DNA of 64,000 nt, taken from assembly GCA_017883235.1 (NCBI GenBank), contig JADGNY010000012.1, positions 18,573-82,572 on the forward strand, in the 5' to 3' direction. This DNA comes from Thermoanaerobaculia bacterium. Its GTDB lineage: Bacteria > Acidobacteriota > Thermoanaerobaculia > Gp7-AA8. Below, piece after piece: positions 18,066 through 26,855 of this stretch (the first letter of the stretch is position 1; the number at the start of each line of letters is the position of its first letter). The position numbers and the translations under genes were made by a program. The notes below the pieces were generated by a model. That model was not told the DNA's origin, searched no databases, and worked only from the letters and a program-made list of their open reading frames with translations.

Positions 18066-20167
18066 CGTCCGTGGGATCCGAGGAACAGCAGAAACCTTCC
18101 CGGCGGCGGATGCTCATCATCGCCGTCTTTGGGGCGATCGTCATCGCCGGCGTTTCCTGGTTGGTTTTTCGGCGGTTCCGCGGCGAGGGTCGCGCGCCGG
18201 CTCGCGACATCATCCTCGTCACGATCGACACCCTCCGCGCCGATTGCGTCGGATACGCCGGGAACACTCGCGTGCGGACGCCATTCCTCGACTCACTGGC
18301 CGGCCGCGGGCTGGAGTTCACGAACGCCCATGCGCACAACGTCATCACGCTGGCGTCGCACACCAACATCCTGACGGGCCTCTACCCGTTCCAGCACGGG
18401 GTTCGCGAGAACGCGGGATTCAAGCTCGATCCGAAGTACGAGACCGTCGCGGCCATGCTGCATCGCGGCGGCTATGTTTCCGGTGCATTCGTCGGCGCCT
18501 TTCCGCTCGATGCCCGCTTCGGTCTGAACCGCGGCTTCGACATGTACGACGACAACTACGGCAAAGGACAGTCGGGAGTCGATTTCGTCGAACCGGAGCG
18601 TCGCGCCGAGGCGGTCCTCGCCGCGGCCACGAAGTGGTGGAACGCCCACGAGGGAGAGAAGCGATTCATGTGGGTCCATCTCTACGACCCGCATGCCCCA
18701 TACGCGCCGCCGGAACCGTTCCTTTCCTCCTTCCGCGACCATGAGTACCTCGGCGAGATTTCGTACGTCGACGATGCACTCTCCAAAGCCATCGGTCCGA
18801 TCGTGGCCGCCGAACCGGACGCGCTGATCGTCGTCACTGCCGATCATGGTGAGGCGCTGGGCGATCACGGCGAAGCGACGCACGGTCTCTTCGCCTACGA
18901 GTCAACGCTGAAGGTTCCCTTACTCGTCGCCGGTCACGGAACCGGGCATCGGAAGGTGACCGAGTTCGTCCGCCATATCGACATCGTTCCGACGATCCTC
19001 GAGGCCGCTGGCCTGCCGAAACCGGCGGCTCTGCCGGGAGCGTCGCTTCTCCACGATGTGGGTGCGCGCGACAGCTACTTCGAGTCTCTCTCCGCGTCGC
19101 TCAATCGAGGCTGGGCCCCGCTGACAGGAATCATCCACGGCGGACTCAAATACATCGACCTGCCGCTGGCCGAGCTCTACGACCTTCCCCGCGATCCGCG
19201 TGAGTTGGAGAACCTGCGAGAGGAACGGCGCCGCGACGTCGAAACAGCACGCCGGCTGCTCGCGCCGATGCAGGTGCTCCCCTCCGCGCGCGCCGCGGTC
19301 TCATCCGAGGAGATCGCGCGGTTGCGCAGCCTGGGATATGTGTCCGGCAACGCCTCGCCGCGCGAGCACTACACGGAAGCGGACGATCCGAAGAACCTGA
19401 TCGGACTCGATTCGAAGATGCACGCCGCGGTCGACGCATTCGAGCGCGGCAATCCGGTCCGGGCGCTTGCTCTTGCGCGCGAGGTCGTCGCCGCGAGAAG
19501 TGACATGGATGCGGGGCGTGAACTGCTCGCCTTCATGCTGCAGCAAAACGATCAGATTGCCGAGGCGATGGAACAGTTGAAGATCCTGGTCTCGAAGCCG
19601 AATGCCGCCGACTCCGACGTCGTGCATCTGGCTCTCTTGTTGAGCGAGACCGGGAATCCGAAGGGGGCGGTCGATCTCCTCGATCCGCGCGCCGGCAGCA
19701 ACGATCCCGATCTGCTCAACGCCCTCGGGGTGGCTCTCTCCGACTCTGGACGCGAGGCGGAGGCACGAAGCCAGTTTGAGCGCGTGCTGGCGATCGACGC
19801 GAACGACGCCCCAGCCCTGCAGAACCTCGGCATCCTCGCTCTCAAGGGAGGCAATGTGAGCGCTGCCGAGAGCAGGCTCACTCGTGCGCTGGAGCTCAAT
19901 CCGAAATTGCCGCTGGCGTGGAACACGCTCGGGGTGATCTACGCGCAGAAGGGCGACTTCGAGCATGCCGTCGACTCGTGGAAACGCGCCGTTGCATGCG
20001 ATCCGCGTCAGTACGACGCGCTGCTCAACATCGGGATCGTGGCCTCGAAAGCGGGGAACGCGGCCGAAGCGCGCGCCGCCCTGGAGCGCTTCGTCAGAAC
20101 GGCGCCGAAGTCGCATTACGCCGCCGACATCGCCGAGGCGCAGCGAACCCTTGCCCAACTGCACTGA
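18062..20167 (+). CDS. sulfatase-like hydrolase with TPR C-terminus (tandem paralog)
   Basis: DIILVTIDTLRADCVGYAG, ITLASHTNILTG, VVTADHGEALGDHGE; TTG start overlapping the previous stop. Confidence 0.87.
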   Translation: MTSVGSEEQQKPSRRRMLIIAVFGAIVIAGVSWLVFRRFRGEGRAPARDIILVTIDTLRADCVGYAGNTRVRTPFLDSLAGRGLEFTNAHAHNVITLASHTNILTGLYPFQHGVRENAGFKLDPKYETVAAMLHRGGYVSGAFVGAFPLDARFGLNRGFDMYDDNYGKGQSGVDFVEPERRAEAVLAAATKWWNAHEGEKRFMWVHLYDPHAPYAPPEPFLSSFRDHEYLGEISYVDDALSKAIGPIVAAEPDALIVVTADHGEALGDHGEATHGLFAYESTLKVPLLVAGHGTGHRKVTEFVRHIDIVPTILEAAGLPKPAALPGASLLHDVGARDSYFESLSASLNRGWAPLTGIIHGGLKYIDLPLAELYDLPRDPRELENLREERRRDVETARRLLAPMQVLPSARAAVSSEEIARLRSLGYVSGNASPREHYTEADDPKNLIGLDSKMHAAVDAFERGNPVRALALAREVVAARSDMDAGRELLAFMLQQNDQIAEAMEQLKILVSKPNAADSDVVHLALLLSETGNPKGAVDLLDPRAGSNDPDLLNALGVALSDSGREAEARSQFERVLAIDANDAPALQNLGILALKGGNVSAAESRLTRALELNPKLPLAWNTLGVIYAQKGDFEHAVDSWKRAVACDPRQYDALLNIGIVASKAGNAAEARAALERFVRTAPKSHYAADIAEAQRTLAQLH

Positions 20168-20174
20168 CGAGGAT

Positions 20175-20906
20175 ATGTCCGCTCTCCTCTATACTTTTGA
20201 CCGATTGTCCACCGACGACTTGGCCGCGTTCGAATCCCGCATCGGATATCCCTTCCTGCAGCGGGAGATCCTGACACGCGCGCTCACGCACAAGTCGTAT
20301 TCGCACGAGGCGAAGAACGACGCCCTGCGGGACAACGAGACCTTCGAATTCCTCGGCGACTCCGTTCTCGGCTTCGTTATCGGCGACCTCCTTTTTCGGC
20401 GTTTTCCGGAGCTCGACGAAGGAGCGCTCTCGAAGATGAAGGCGTATCTCGTCAGCGCCACCAGCCTTGCCGAGAAAGCGCGCGCCTACGGCATGGGAGA
20501 CGTCCTTTTCCTCGGCGTCGGCGAAGAGAAGTCAGGCGGCCGGAAGAAAGACTCGCTGCTGGCCAATCTCTTCGAGGCCATGCTGGCGGCGGTCTACCTC
20601 GACGGCGGCATCGAGCCGGTGCGAGGCCTCATCGAGCGGATGTTCACGCCCGATCTCGAGGCCATCGACGAGCAGAACCTCCTCTTCCAGGACTACAAGA
20701 CCGCGTTGCAGGAAATGGCGCAGGGGAGCGGTATGCCGCTGCCTGAGTACAGCGTCGTCGGCGAAGTGGGGCCCGATCACGACAAGCGGTTCATCGTCGA
20801 AGTGAAAGTCGGCAACCTGGCCACGCGCGGCGAGGGATCGTCGAAAAAAGAGGCGCAGCAGCAGGCGGCCAAGCATGCATTGCGCGAATCGTCGCCGGGC
20901 GCATAG
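20175..20906 (+). CDS. rnc: ribonuclease III
   Basis: ALTHKSYSHEAKNDALRDNETFEFLGDSVLGFVIGDLL catalytic signature; C-terminal dsRBD GEGSSKKEAQQQAAKHAL. Confidence 0.96.
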   Translation: MSALLYTFDRLSTDDLAAFESRIGYPFLQREILTRALTHKSYSHEAKNDALRDNETFEFLGDSVLGFVIGDLLFRRFPELDEGALSKMKAYLVSATSLAEKARAYGMGDVLFLGVGEEKSGGRKKDSLLANLFEAMLAAVYLDGGIEPVRGLIERMFTPDLEAIDEQNLLFQDYKTALQEMAQGSGMPLPEYSVVGEVGPDHDKRFIVEVKVGNLATRGEGSSKKEAQQQAAKHALRESSPGA

Positions 20907-22029
20907 GGCCGTCGTTGCGGTGCTGATCCTCGCGGTCAGCCTGACCACGGCGCACTCGCAGACGGCGCGTGATGCCGACCTTACCCGCATCCGTGCCGAG
21001 ATCGGCCGTCTTCGGAAACGTCTCGACGACGTCCGGACTCAGACGCGCGGTGCCGAGCATGATCTGGAGGAAGCGGACCTCGAGCTCGGCATCCGTACGA
21101 ATGAGCTGCAGCTTGCCATCGACATGCAGTCGCAACTCGAGCAGCAGCGTCACGACCTCGAGTCGCAGATCGCGGCCATCGCCTCGAACGTCGCCAGGGA
21201 GAAGGCGTTCCTGCGCAAACGGCTGGCTGTCCTTTATCGCCTGGGCGGGCTGAGCTACCTTCGTCTGCTGCTGTCGATCGACGATCAGCGGGATCCCGTG
21301 CAGGCGGTGTCGATGCTCGGGTTTCTCGTCTCCCGCGATGCGCGCGCGGTCGCGCGTTTCCAGTCCGCCGGCGAGCAACTGCGAGCCCGCCATGCCGACC
21401 TCGCCGATCGCCAGCAGCGGCTGGCCGGCGTGCGGCGCATCGTAGACCAGCGCCAGAAGGAGATGGCCTCGGCGCGTGCGAAGAAGGAGAGGATGCTGGC
21501 CTCGCTGCGCAGCGAGGGGAGCCAGTCGGAGCAGAAACTGGCCGAGCTCGAGGAGAAGGCGAAGCGGCTCGAGCACCTTCTCGACGTGCTGTCGCGTCAG
21601 AATGGCACGGCCGCGGTGGCGGCAATCGACATCCGCACGGTGCAGGGCGCGCTGGCGTGGCCGGTCCAGGGGAAAATCATCGAGCACTTCGGAAAGCAAA
21701 CGAACGCAAAATTTTCGACCGTGACCTTTAATAACGGCCTGAAGATCGCCGCGGCGCCCGGTGCTGAAGTACGCTCTGTCTTTGCGGGAACAGTTCTATT
21801 TTCGCAGTGGTTCAAGGGATACGGCAATCTGGTGATACTCGATCACGGCAACCGCGTTTTCTCACTCTACGGCAACCTGAAGTCGCCGGCCGTCGCGGTC
21901 GGAGACCGCGTCAACGCTGGACAGACGATTGCAGGGGTCGGCGAGTCGGAGGCAGCGCATTCCGGCTACCTCTACTTCGAGATCCGGCAGGACAACAAGC
22001 CTGAAGATCCGCAGAAATGGCTGCGGTAG
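20875..22029 (+). CDS. murein hydrolase activator EnvC-like / M23 peptidase domain protein
   Basis: N-terminal coiled coil; C-terminal GAEVRSVFAGTVLFSQWFKGYGNLVILDHGNRVFSLYGNL. Confidence 0.9.
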   Translation: MHCANRRRAHRAVVAVLILAVSLTTAHSQTARDADLTRIRAEIGRLRKRLDDVRTQTRGAEHDLEEADLELGIRTNELQLAIDMQSQLEQQRHDLESQIAAIASNVAREKAFLRKRLAVLYRLGGLSYLRLLLSIDDQRDPVQAVSMLGFLVSRDARAVARFQSAGEQLRARHADLADRQQRLAGVRRIVDQRQKEMASARAKKERMLASLRSEGSQSEQKLAELEEKAKRLEHLLDVLSRQNGTAAVAAIDIRTVQGALAWPVQGKIIEHFGKQTNAKFSTVTFNNGLKIAAAPGAEVRSVFAGTVLFSQWFKGYGNLVILDHGNRVFSLYGNLKSPAVAVGDRVNAGQTIAGVGESEAAHSGYLYFEIRQDNKPEDPQKWLR

Positions 22030-22060
22030 CGAGCACAACGAGCATAGCGAGCACAGCGAA

Positions 22061-23260
22061 ATGACCAAAAAGAAAATCGTCTTCCTCTCCGTTTCGGTAG
22101 CGCTTCTCCTCTCGCTTCTCGGTGGCGCGCTGTTCGGACAGGCCACGCAGAAGAACAACGTCTACCGCTACCTCAGCATCTTCACCGAGGTCTTCGACCT
22201 GGTGAGGAACAACTACGTGGAACAGGTGCCGGCCGACCAGTTGATGGACGGCGCCTTCTCCGGTGTCACCGACGCCATCGACGAGTTCAGCTACTACGTG
22301 CCGCCGGCGCAGATGGCGGCGTACAAGAGTTTCAGCGACGTCGAAGACAACGGCGTCGGCCTCATCGTCACCAAGCGCTTCGGATACGCCTACGTCATCG
22401 CCTCCGTGCCGGGATCGCCCGCCGCGAAGTCGGGCATCGAGCGCGGCGACTTCATCGAGAAGATCGACGGACAGCCGACGCAGAAAATGGCCGTCTGGCA
22501 GGTCCGCAATCTCCTCCGCGGCGCCAAGCCGGTGCATCTGCAGGTTCTCCGCGGCGGCCAGACCAAGCGCGACGAGTTCACCCTGCAGCAGGCTGCCTTT
22601 CACCCGCTGCCCATCACCACGGAACAGTACGGCGGCGTTTCCTACGTGAAGATCCCCTACTTCGAGAAGGGGACCGCCGCGCAACTGGCGACGACTCTGG
22701 AGACCATCCGCAAGGCCGGCAGCCGGAAGCTGATCATCGACCTCCGGGGCAATGCCGGCGGAGACGTGGAAGAAGCGATCACCTCGGCCGACGAGCTCCT
22801 GACGAGCGGTCTCATCACCTCGCTCGCGGGACGCAACATCGATCCGAAGAAGTGGCAGGCCGACCGCAACACCGCCTACGACGGCGACCTCGAAGTCCTC
22901 ACCGACGGCTCGACCGCTTCCGGCGCCGAGATTTTCGCCGCCGCCATTCACGGCAACCAGCGCGGCAAAGTGGTCGGCGTGACGACGTACGGCAAGTCGA
23001 TCGTGCAGCGTTTCGTGACCCTTCCCAGCGGCGGCGGCGTCTACATGACCGTCGCCCACTACACCACGCCGGACATGAAAGCGATCAAAGCCGGCGGCAT
23101 CCGCCCGGACGTGATCGTGGACCTCACCGCCCTCGCGTTACGCGATGAGTCGAGCACGCCCGCGACGAAAGGCGCGGTGGCCAAACCGAAGGACGACTTG
23201 ATCCTCCAGAAGGCGCTGCAGCTCTTCACCGAGCCCGCGGCAGCGAAGAAGGCGGCGTAG
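22061..23260 (+). CDS. S41 family C-terminal processing peptidase
   Basis: PDZ region GVGLIVTKRFGYAYVIASVPGSPAAKSGIERGD; catalytic DGSTASGAEIFAAAIHGNQRGKVVG. Confidence 0.93.
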   Translation: MTKKKIVFLSVSVALLLSLLGGALFGQATQKNNVYRYLSIFTEVFDLVRNNYVEQVPADQLMDGAFSGVTDAIDEFSYYVPPAQMAAYKSFSDVEDNGVGLIVTKRFGYAYVIASVPGSPAAKSGIERGDFIEKIDGQPTQKMAVWQVRNLLRGAKPVHLQVLRGGQTKRDEFTLQQAAFHPLPITTEQYGGVSYVKIPYFEKGTAAQLATTLETIRKAGSRKLIIDLRGNAGGDVEEAITSADELLTSGLITSLAGRNIDPKKWQADRNTAYDGDLEVLTDGSTASGAEIFAAAIHGNQRGKVVGVTTYGKSIVQRFVTLPSGGGVYMTVAHYTTPDMKAIKAGGIRPDVIVDLTALALRDESSTPATKGAVAKPKDDLILQKALQLFTEPAAAKKAA

Positions 23261-23326
23261 GGGCCAAGCCCGACAAGCGTAGCGCTGGCCGGCCGGACCG
23301 CCGCCGGCTCGGCGGCGATCCGCGCT

Positions 23327-23548
23327 TCAACGCCGGTCCTCGTGACGGAGCGTTGTTTCCCACTCAGCCAGACCTGCTTCTGTCAGAGTGTCTTCATCGG
23401 AAATGACCTTCGATAAACGTGCGAGATCCCAACGCAAAGGATCCGGTCGGCGCACGACAACGATTCCTACCCGTTCGCCCGGGCGCAATGGCAGACGGCG
23501 CATCGGACGGAGTACACCATCATTGAACTCCGCTTCGATCACTTCCAT
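23327..23548 (-). CDS. AF2212-like antitoxin (DUF104)
   Basis: MEVIEAEFNDGVLRPMRRLPLRPGERVGIVVVRR matches the DUF104 pattern. Confidence 0.72.
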   Translation of the reverse strand: MEVIEAEFNDGVLRPMRRLPLRPGERVGIVVVRRPDPLRWDLARLSKVISDEDTLTEAGLAEWETTLRHEDRR

Positions 23549-23727
23549 GCGGTCAACGGTAACACGACGCCCTGAGGTTGGTGCGGAACAAGGAACAACA
23601 AATCAGCGTCACGTAGCGGTGGACAGCCGGCGCCTCGAGTTGGAGCACAAGGATACACGCATCGCACACATGCGGCAACCATACGTCAACTTGCTGCTTG
23701 TAAGGGACTGGCGGCCACTTCTGTCCG

Positions 23728-25338
23728 TCAAGGCGCCCTGACCGCGCGGCGCCGCGGAGAAGCGCCGCACCAGCCTTCGAGCATTGATCGAGCGTTATCG
23801 TATTCGGACACGTCGTTCCGCAGACGATAACTCCACAAAAGCAGACCTTGATAGCCGCCGGCGGCTGCGCCCAGCAAATAATCGAGGGTCGAGTAGCGGC
23901 TGTTCGCCGTCGGAACCTCGCCTGCGATTGCAGGTTTATCGAGCGCGAGCTGTGAATACGGCAGCCAGGGAAAAGGTTCCTCGGAAGAGAAGTGTTCGTA
24001 CCAGTGAAATTGATATAGATCCAGCCCCAACCCGCGCCAATTTTGCACCCACATTCTGCGCGCGCTGCCGACGGTAACCTTTTGTCTCGCGCACGAATGG
24101 ATCGTTTGGGCACAGAGCCGGACGAACTCCTGCATCTCCGCCAACGCGACCGGGTCCGTAGTCTGAAAACCCGTTGGAACTTCCTTCGTCGCCCACTCAG
24201 GCTCGTTGATCACCTCCCAAGCCATGATCTGTGAGTTGTCACAGTACTTCTCTACAAACGGCTTGAGCGCGTTGTCCAAGAACGCCTGCCTCCGATCCGA
24301 GCTTCGAACGATGCTCGATCGTCCACCAAGTTGAACGCCATTCTCAAACGTCGCCAGATTGAACCAGCTAAAGTCGAGCAAGACGGGAATCACCATGAGA
24401 TTGCTCTGTTTGGCGGCACCCAACAAAGCATCGAAATCCGGAAAGAAGTACTCATCGAGGCCCGTTACCTGGTCATCGAAAGCAAACTCGGGTGCGGCTC
24501 GTCCGTCCGCAAACACAAAGACTCTGACTGCATTCGCCGGGCACTTCCCCAGCGCCTGCCGCAAAGCTATGAAGTCGTTTTCGACTTCCAGCCTTTCGAA
24601 ATCGAATCCGATGGCCGGAGCTGTGTTCAGCACGTAATCATCAAGAAAGATCTCTCCAGCAAACGTCGCGTTCGACCGATCGTTTATGGATATCTTGAGA
24701 CCGACAGCGACGACTTTGGTTTGATCATACTGAGGATCGACATAACCTGTCGGACCCGACGCATCGGCGGTGAACTGCACCCACCTTCCCTCTTGATCGG
24801 GCCGGATGTTCTGATACGGAGTGTACAGCGAGTAGAAGCCCTCGCTTTTGAAGAAGAATTGCACGCCATTGGGCGCGCTCGGGTTGCCGGAACTTCCGCT
24901 GGGGAGGAACAGCCAGCAACTCACCCTGGCGTTCGTGAGATTGACCGGGACTGAGACTCCAGGCGGGGTGTGGCTCCTGAGATCGATATACACCTCTCCC
25001 TTGGCTTTGTTGGGATGCTGACCGATCAGATCCGCCGTAAGGCTTAGCGATCCCGTTCCCGAGTGGGCTTTTGACTTGGAGAATCGCGTGTCGGTGATTC
25101 CCTGACTGTCAACGTAAGTCTGGTAGCTCCAACCCCCTGTGATGAGACCATCGTGTCCCCACAGGTTTTTACCGAAGTCATGACCATACGTGATCCAGGG
25201 ATAGTTAACTCCTACGATGAAGGGTCCCGTCGACTCCGCCCTCAAGGATGGGCCGCAAGGTAGTGCGAGTAGCAGGCTCGCGATGAGGCTCGCGATGAGC
25301 CGAGCCGGCCTGAAGGTCTTTCCTGCGATCCGTGACAT
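23728..25338 (-). CDS. secreted glycoside hydrolase, GH5/cellulase-superfamily-like
   Basis: Signal peptide; QIMAWEVINEPEWATKEV and DKPAIAGEVP consistent with GH clan-A catalytic Glu motifs. Confidence 0.7.
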   Translation of the reverse strand: MSRIAGKTFRPARLIASLIASLLLALPCGPSLRAESTGPFIVGVNYPWITYGHDFGKNLWGHDGLITGGWSYQTYVDSQGITDTRFSKSKAHSGTGSLSLTADLIGQHPNKAKGEVYIDLRSHTPPGVSVPVNLTNARVSCWLFLPSGSSGNPSAPNGVQFFFKSEGFYSLYTPYQNIRPDQEGRWVQFTADASGPTGYVDPQYDQTKVVAVGLKISINDRSNATFAGEIFLDDYVLNTAPAIGFDFERLEVENDFIALRQALGKCPANAVRVFVFADGRAAPEFAFDDQVTGLDEYFFPDFDALLGAAKQSNLMVIPVLLDFSWFNLATFENGVQLGGRSSIVRSSDRRQAFLDNALKPFVEKYCDNSQIMAWEVINEPEWATKEVPTGFQTTDPVALAEMQEFVRLCAQTIHSCARQKVTVGSARRMWVQNWRGLGLDLYQFHWYEHFSSEEPFPWLPYSQLALDKPAIAGEVPTANSRYSTLDYLLGAAAGGYQGLLLWSYRLRNDVSEYDNARSMLEGWCGASPRRRAVRAP

Positions 25339-25450
25339 CGCTGCTCCTTTAGGGACGGAAAGACATTATAACACAAACGTAGGGGCGGCGCGCGTCGAGC
25401 CGCCGCCACGCGAGGAACGGAGCGGGTACTGGAAACACCGGAAGCTCCGG

Positions 25451-26566
25451 TCAGGGACGAGCTTGTGCCGACCGGGTCCGGCCATGTGCCCATTCTGAAA
25501 ACGCGCGGAGGAGAGCGCTCGCAATGAGGGTGCCGGTTGGCGGGTCAGGGAGTCTTCGCATCATCACGTTTCCTCCGTCTTCCGTCCAGAAGACGGTGAT
25601 GTCGCGAGAGTCTTCGTCGGGAGCGTGACCGAGAGAGATCGCCGGACCATAACCAGCGACATGGTTTGCGACCGTCACGGCCGGCAGGACAAGGCGGCTA
25701 TCGAATTCGGCAATCTGAACCTCCCCGTCCCTGGAATGGATCCAGCTGGCGACGAATCGATCTCCGTTGGCGATCAACCTGAGGCCAGGGGATGGGACAG
25801 CCACGGGCTCGGTCGTGAGGGGCCGGGTGGTTGGGTGGTCGGGTTGCGCTGGATCCACCATGATCGCCAGGACGGCACTCTGATTGAACGGAGTAGCCAC
25901 GATGGCGAGCTGCTTATTCGTACCGATCGCCGCGGCAACGGACGCCCAGCCACTGGCATGGAAGGCCAGGCGCGGTGTTGTAATCTCGCCATTTCGTATG
26001 ACGCGCAGGACGATCGAAGAGTGGACCGTATCCGAGGAACCAGTCTCGATGGTGATCAGGGCGACGGCGTCTGGTCCCAGGCGAACAGCCTGACCGCGCT
26101 CCGCGCCCCCGAGAGTGGACCCTCGATCGAACCGGCCGAGCGTTTCCTGAATCCCGGACGGCGTCACCACCCTGGCGACCATGGTGCGCTCATCTTTCTC
26201 CATCGACAGCAGTACACCGCCCGGGTCGTCCTGCTCGAACGGCAACCATTCGGTCGGATAGAGCGCGGGATCGTTTGTGACCACGAATGAAGGTGAGCCG
26301 GGAGCATCAGAGCTGACGAATTGAACGCCGTTGCCGCTGCAGCGGCTGTACCGCCATCGAGCGCCCCGCACGATCAGCGCTTCTCCTACGCAGGCGGTAT
26401 CTTGCGTCGGAAGGACCAGCGGATGCTCGTTCCCATCTGCATCGATGCGAACGAGCACCCGCGGTTGCCAACTGTCAGGCTTCCCGCTGACGAGGATGAG
26501 CTCATTCTCCCCGACCATGCCGGCGTGACGGACCTGATCATGTCTCGCCACACGCACCGCATTCAT
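25451..26566 (-). CDS. hypothetical putative lipoprotein
   Basis: The frame stays open upstream of the ATG to about 26644 and would encode (CTG)KNRVWLFVLGLLAELASC, a lipoprotein-like signal; the start is therefore uncertain. Confidence 0.5.
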   Translation of the reverse strand: MNAVRVARHDQVRHAGMVGENELILVSGKPDSWQPRVLVRIDADGNEHPLVLPTQDTACVGEALIVRGARWRYSRCSGNGVQFVSSDAPGSPSFVVTNDPALYPTEWLPFEQDDPGGVLLSMEKDERTMVARVVTPSGIQETLGRFDRGSTLGGAERGQAVRLGPDAVALITIETGSSDTVHSSIVLRVIRNGEITTPRLAFHASGWASVAAAIGTNKQLAIVATPFNQSAVLAIMVDPAQPDHPTTRPLTTEPVAVPSPGLRLIANGDRFVASWIHSRDGEVQIAEFDSRLVLPAVTVANHVAGYGPAISLGHAPDEDSRDITVFWTEDGGNVMMRRLPDPPTGTLIASALLRAFSEWAHGRTRSAQARP

Positions 26567-26855
26567 CTTCTGAGGATGCCAGTCCGCGCAACTCGCGAGC
26601 TCCGCCAGCAGGCCGAGTACGAAGAGCCAGACTCTATTTTTCAGCCAACGCCTCCGATGGGGTGACGTAGGCTGCCGCCGGACCTTTCATTTGACGCCTC
26701 GACGACGATCTTTGAGTGAACTACGTCGGTACCCAACGGAAGCGAGAGCTGCCGCGATGAACAGGAACTTTGGCGAGGACATATAGACGACAGTAGGTGG
26801 GGAAGACGGTCCTGTCAACTTCGACCTAACTCCATAAAAGCTGACGCCGCCGCCG

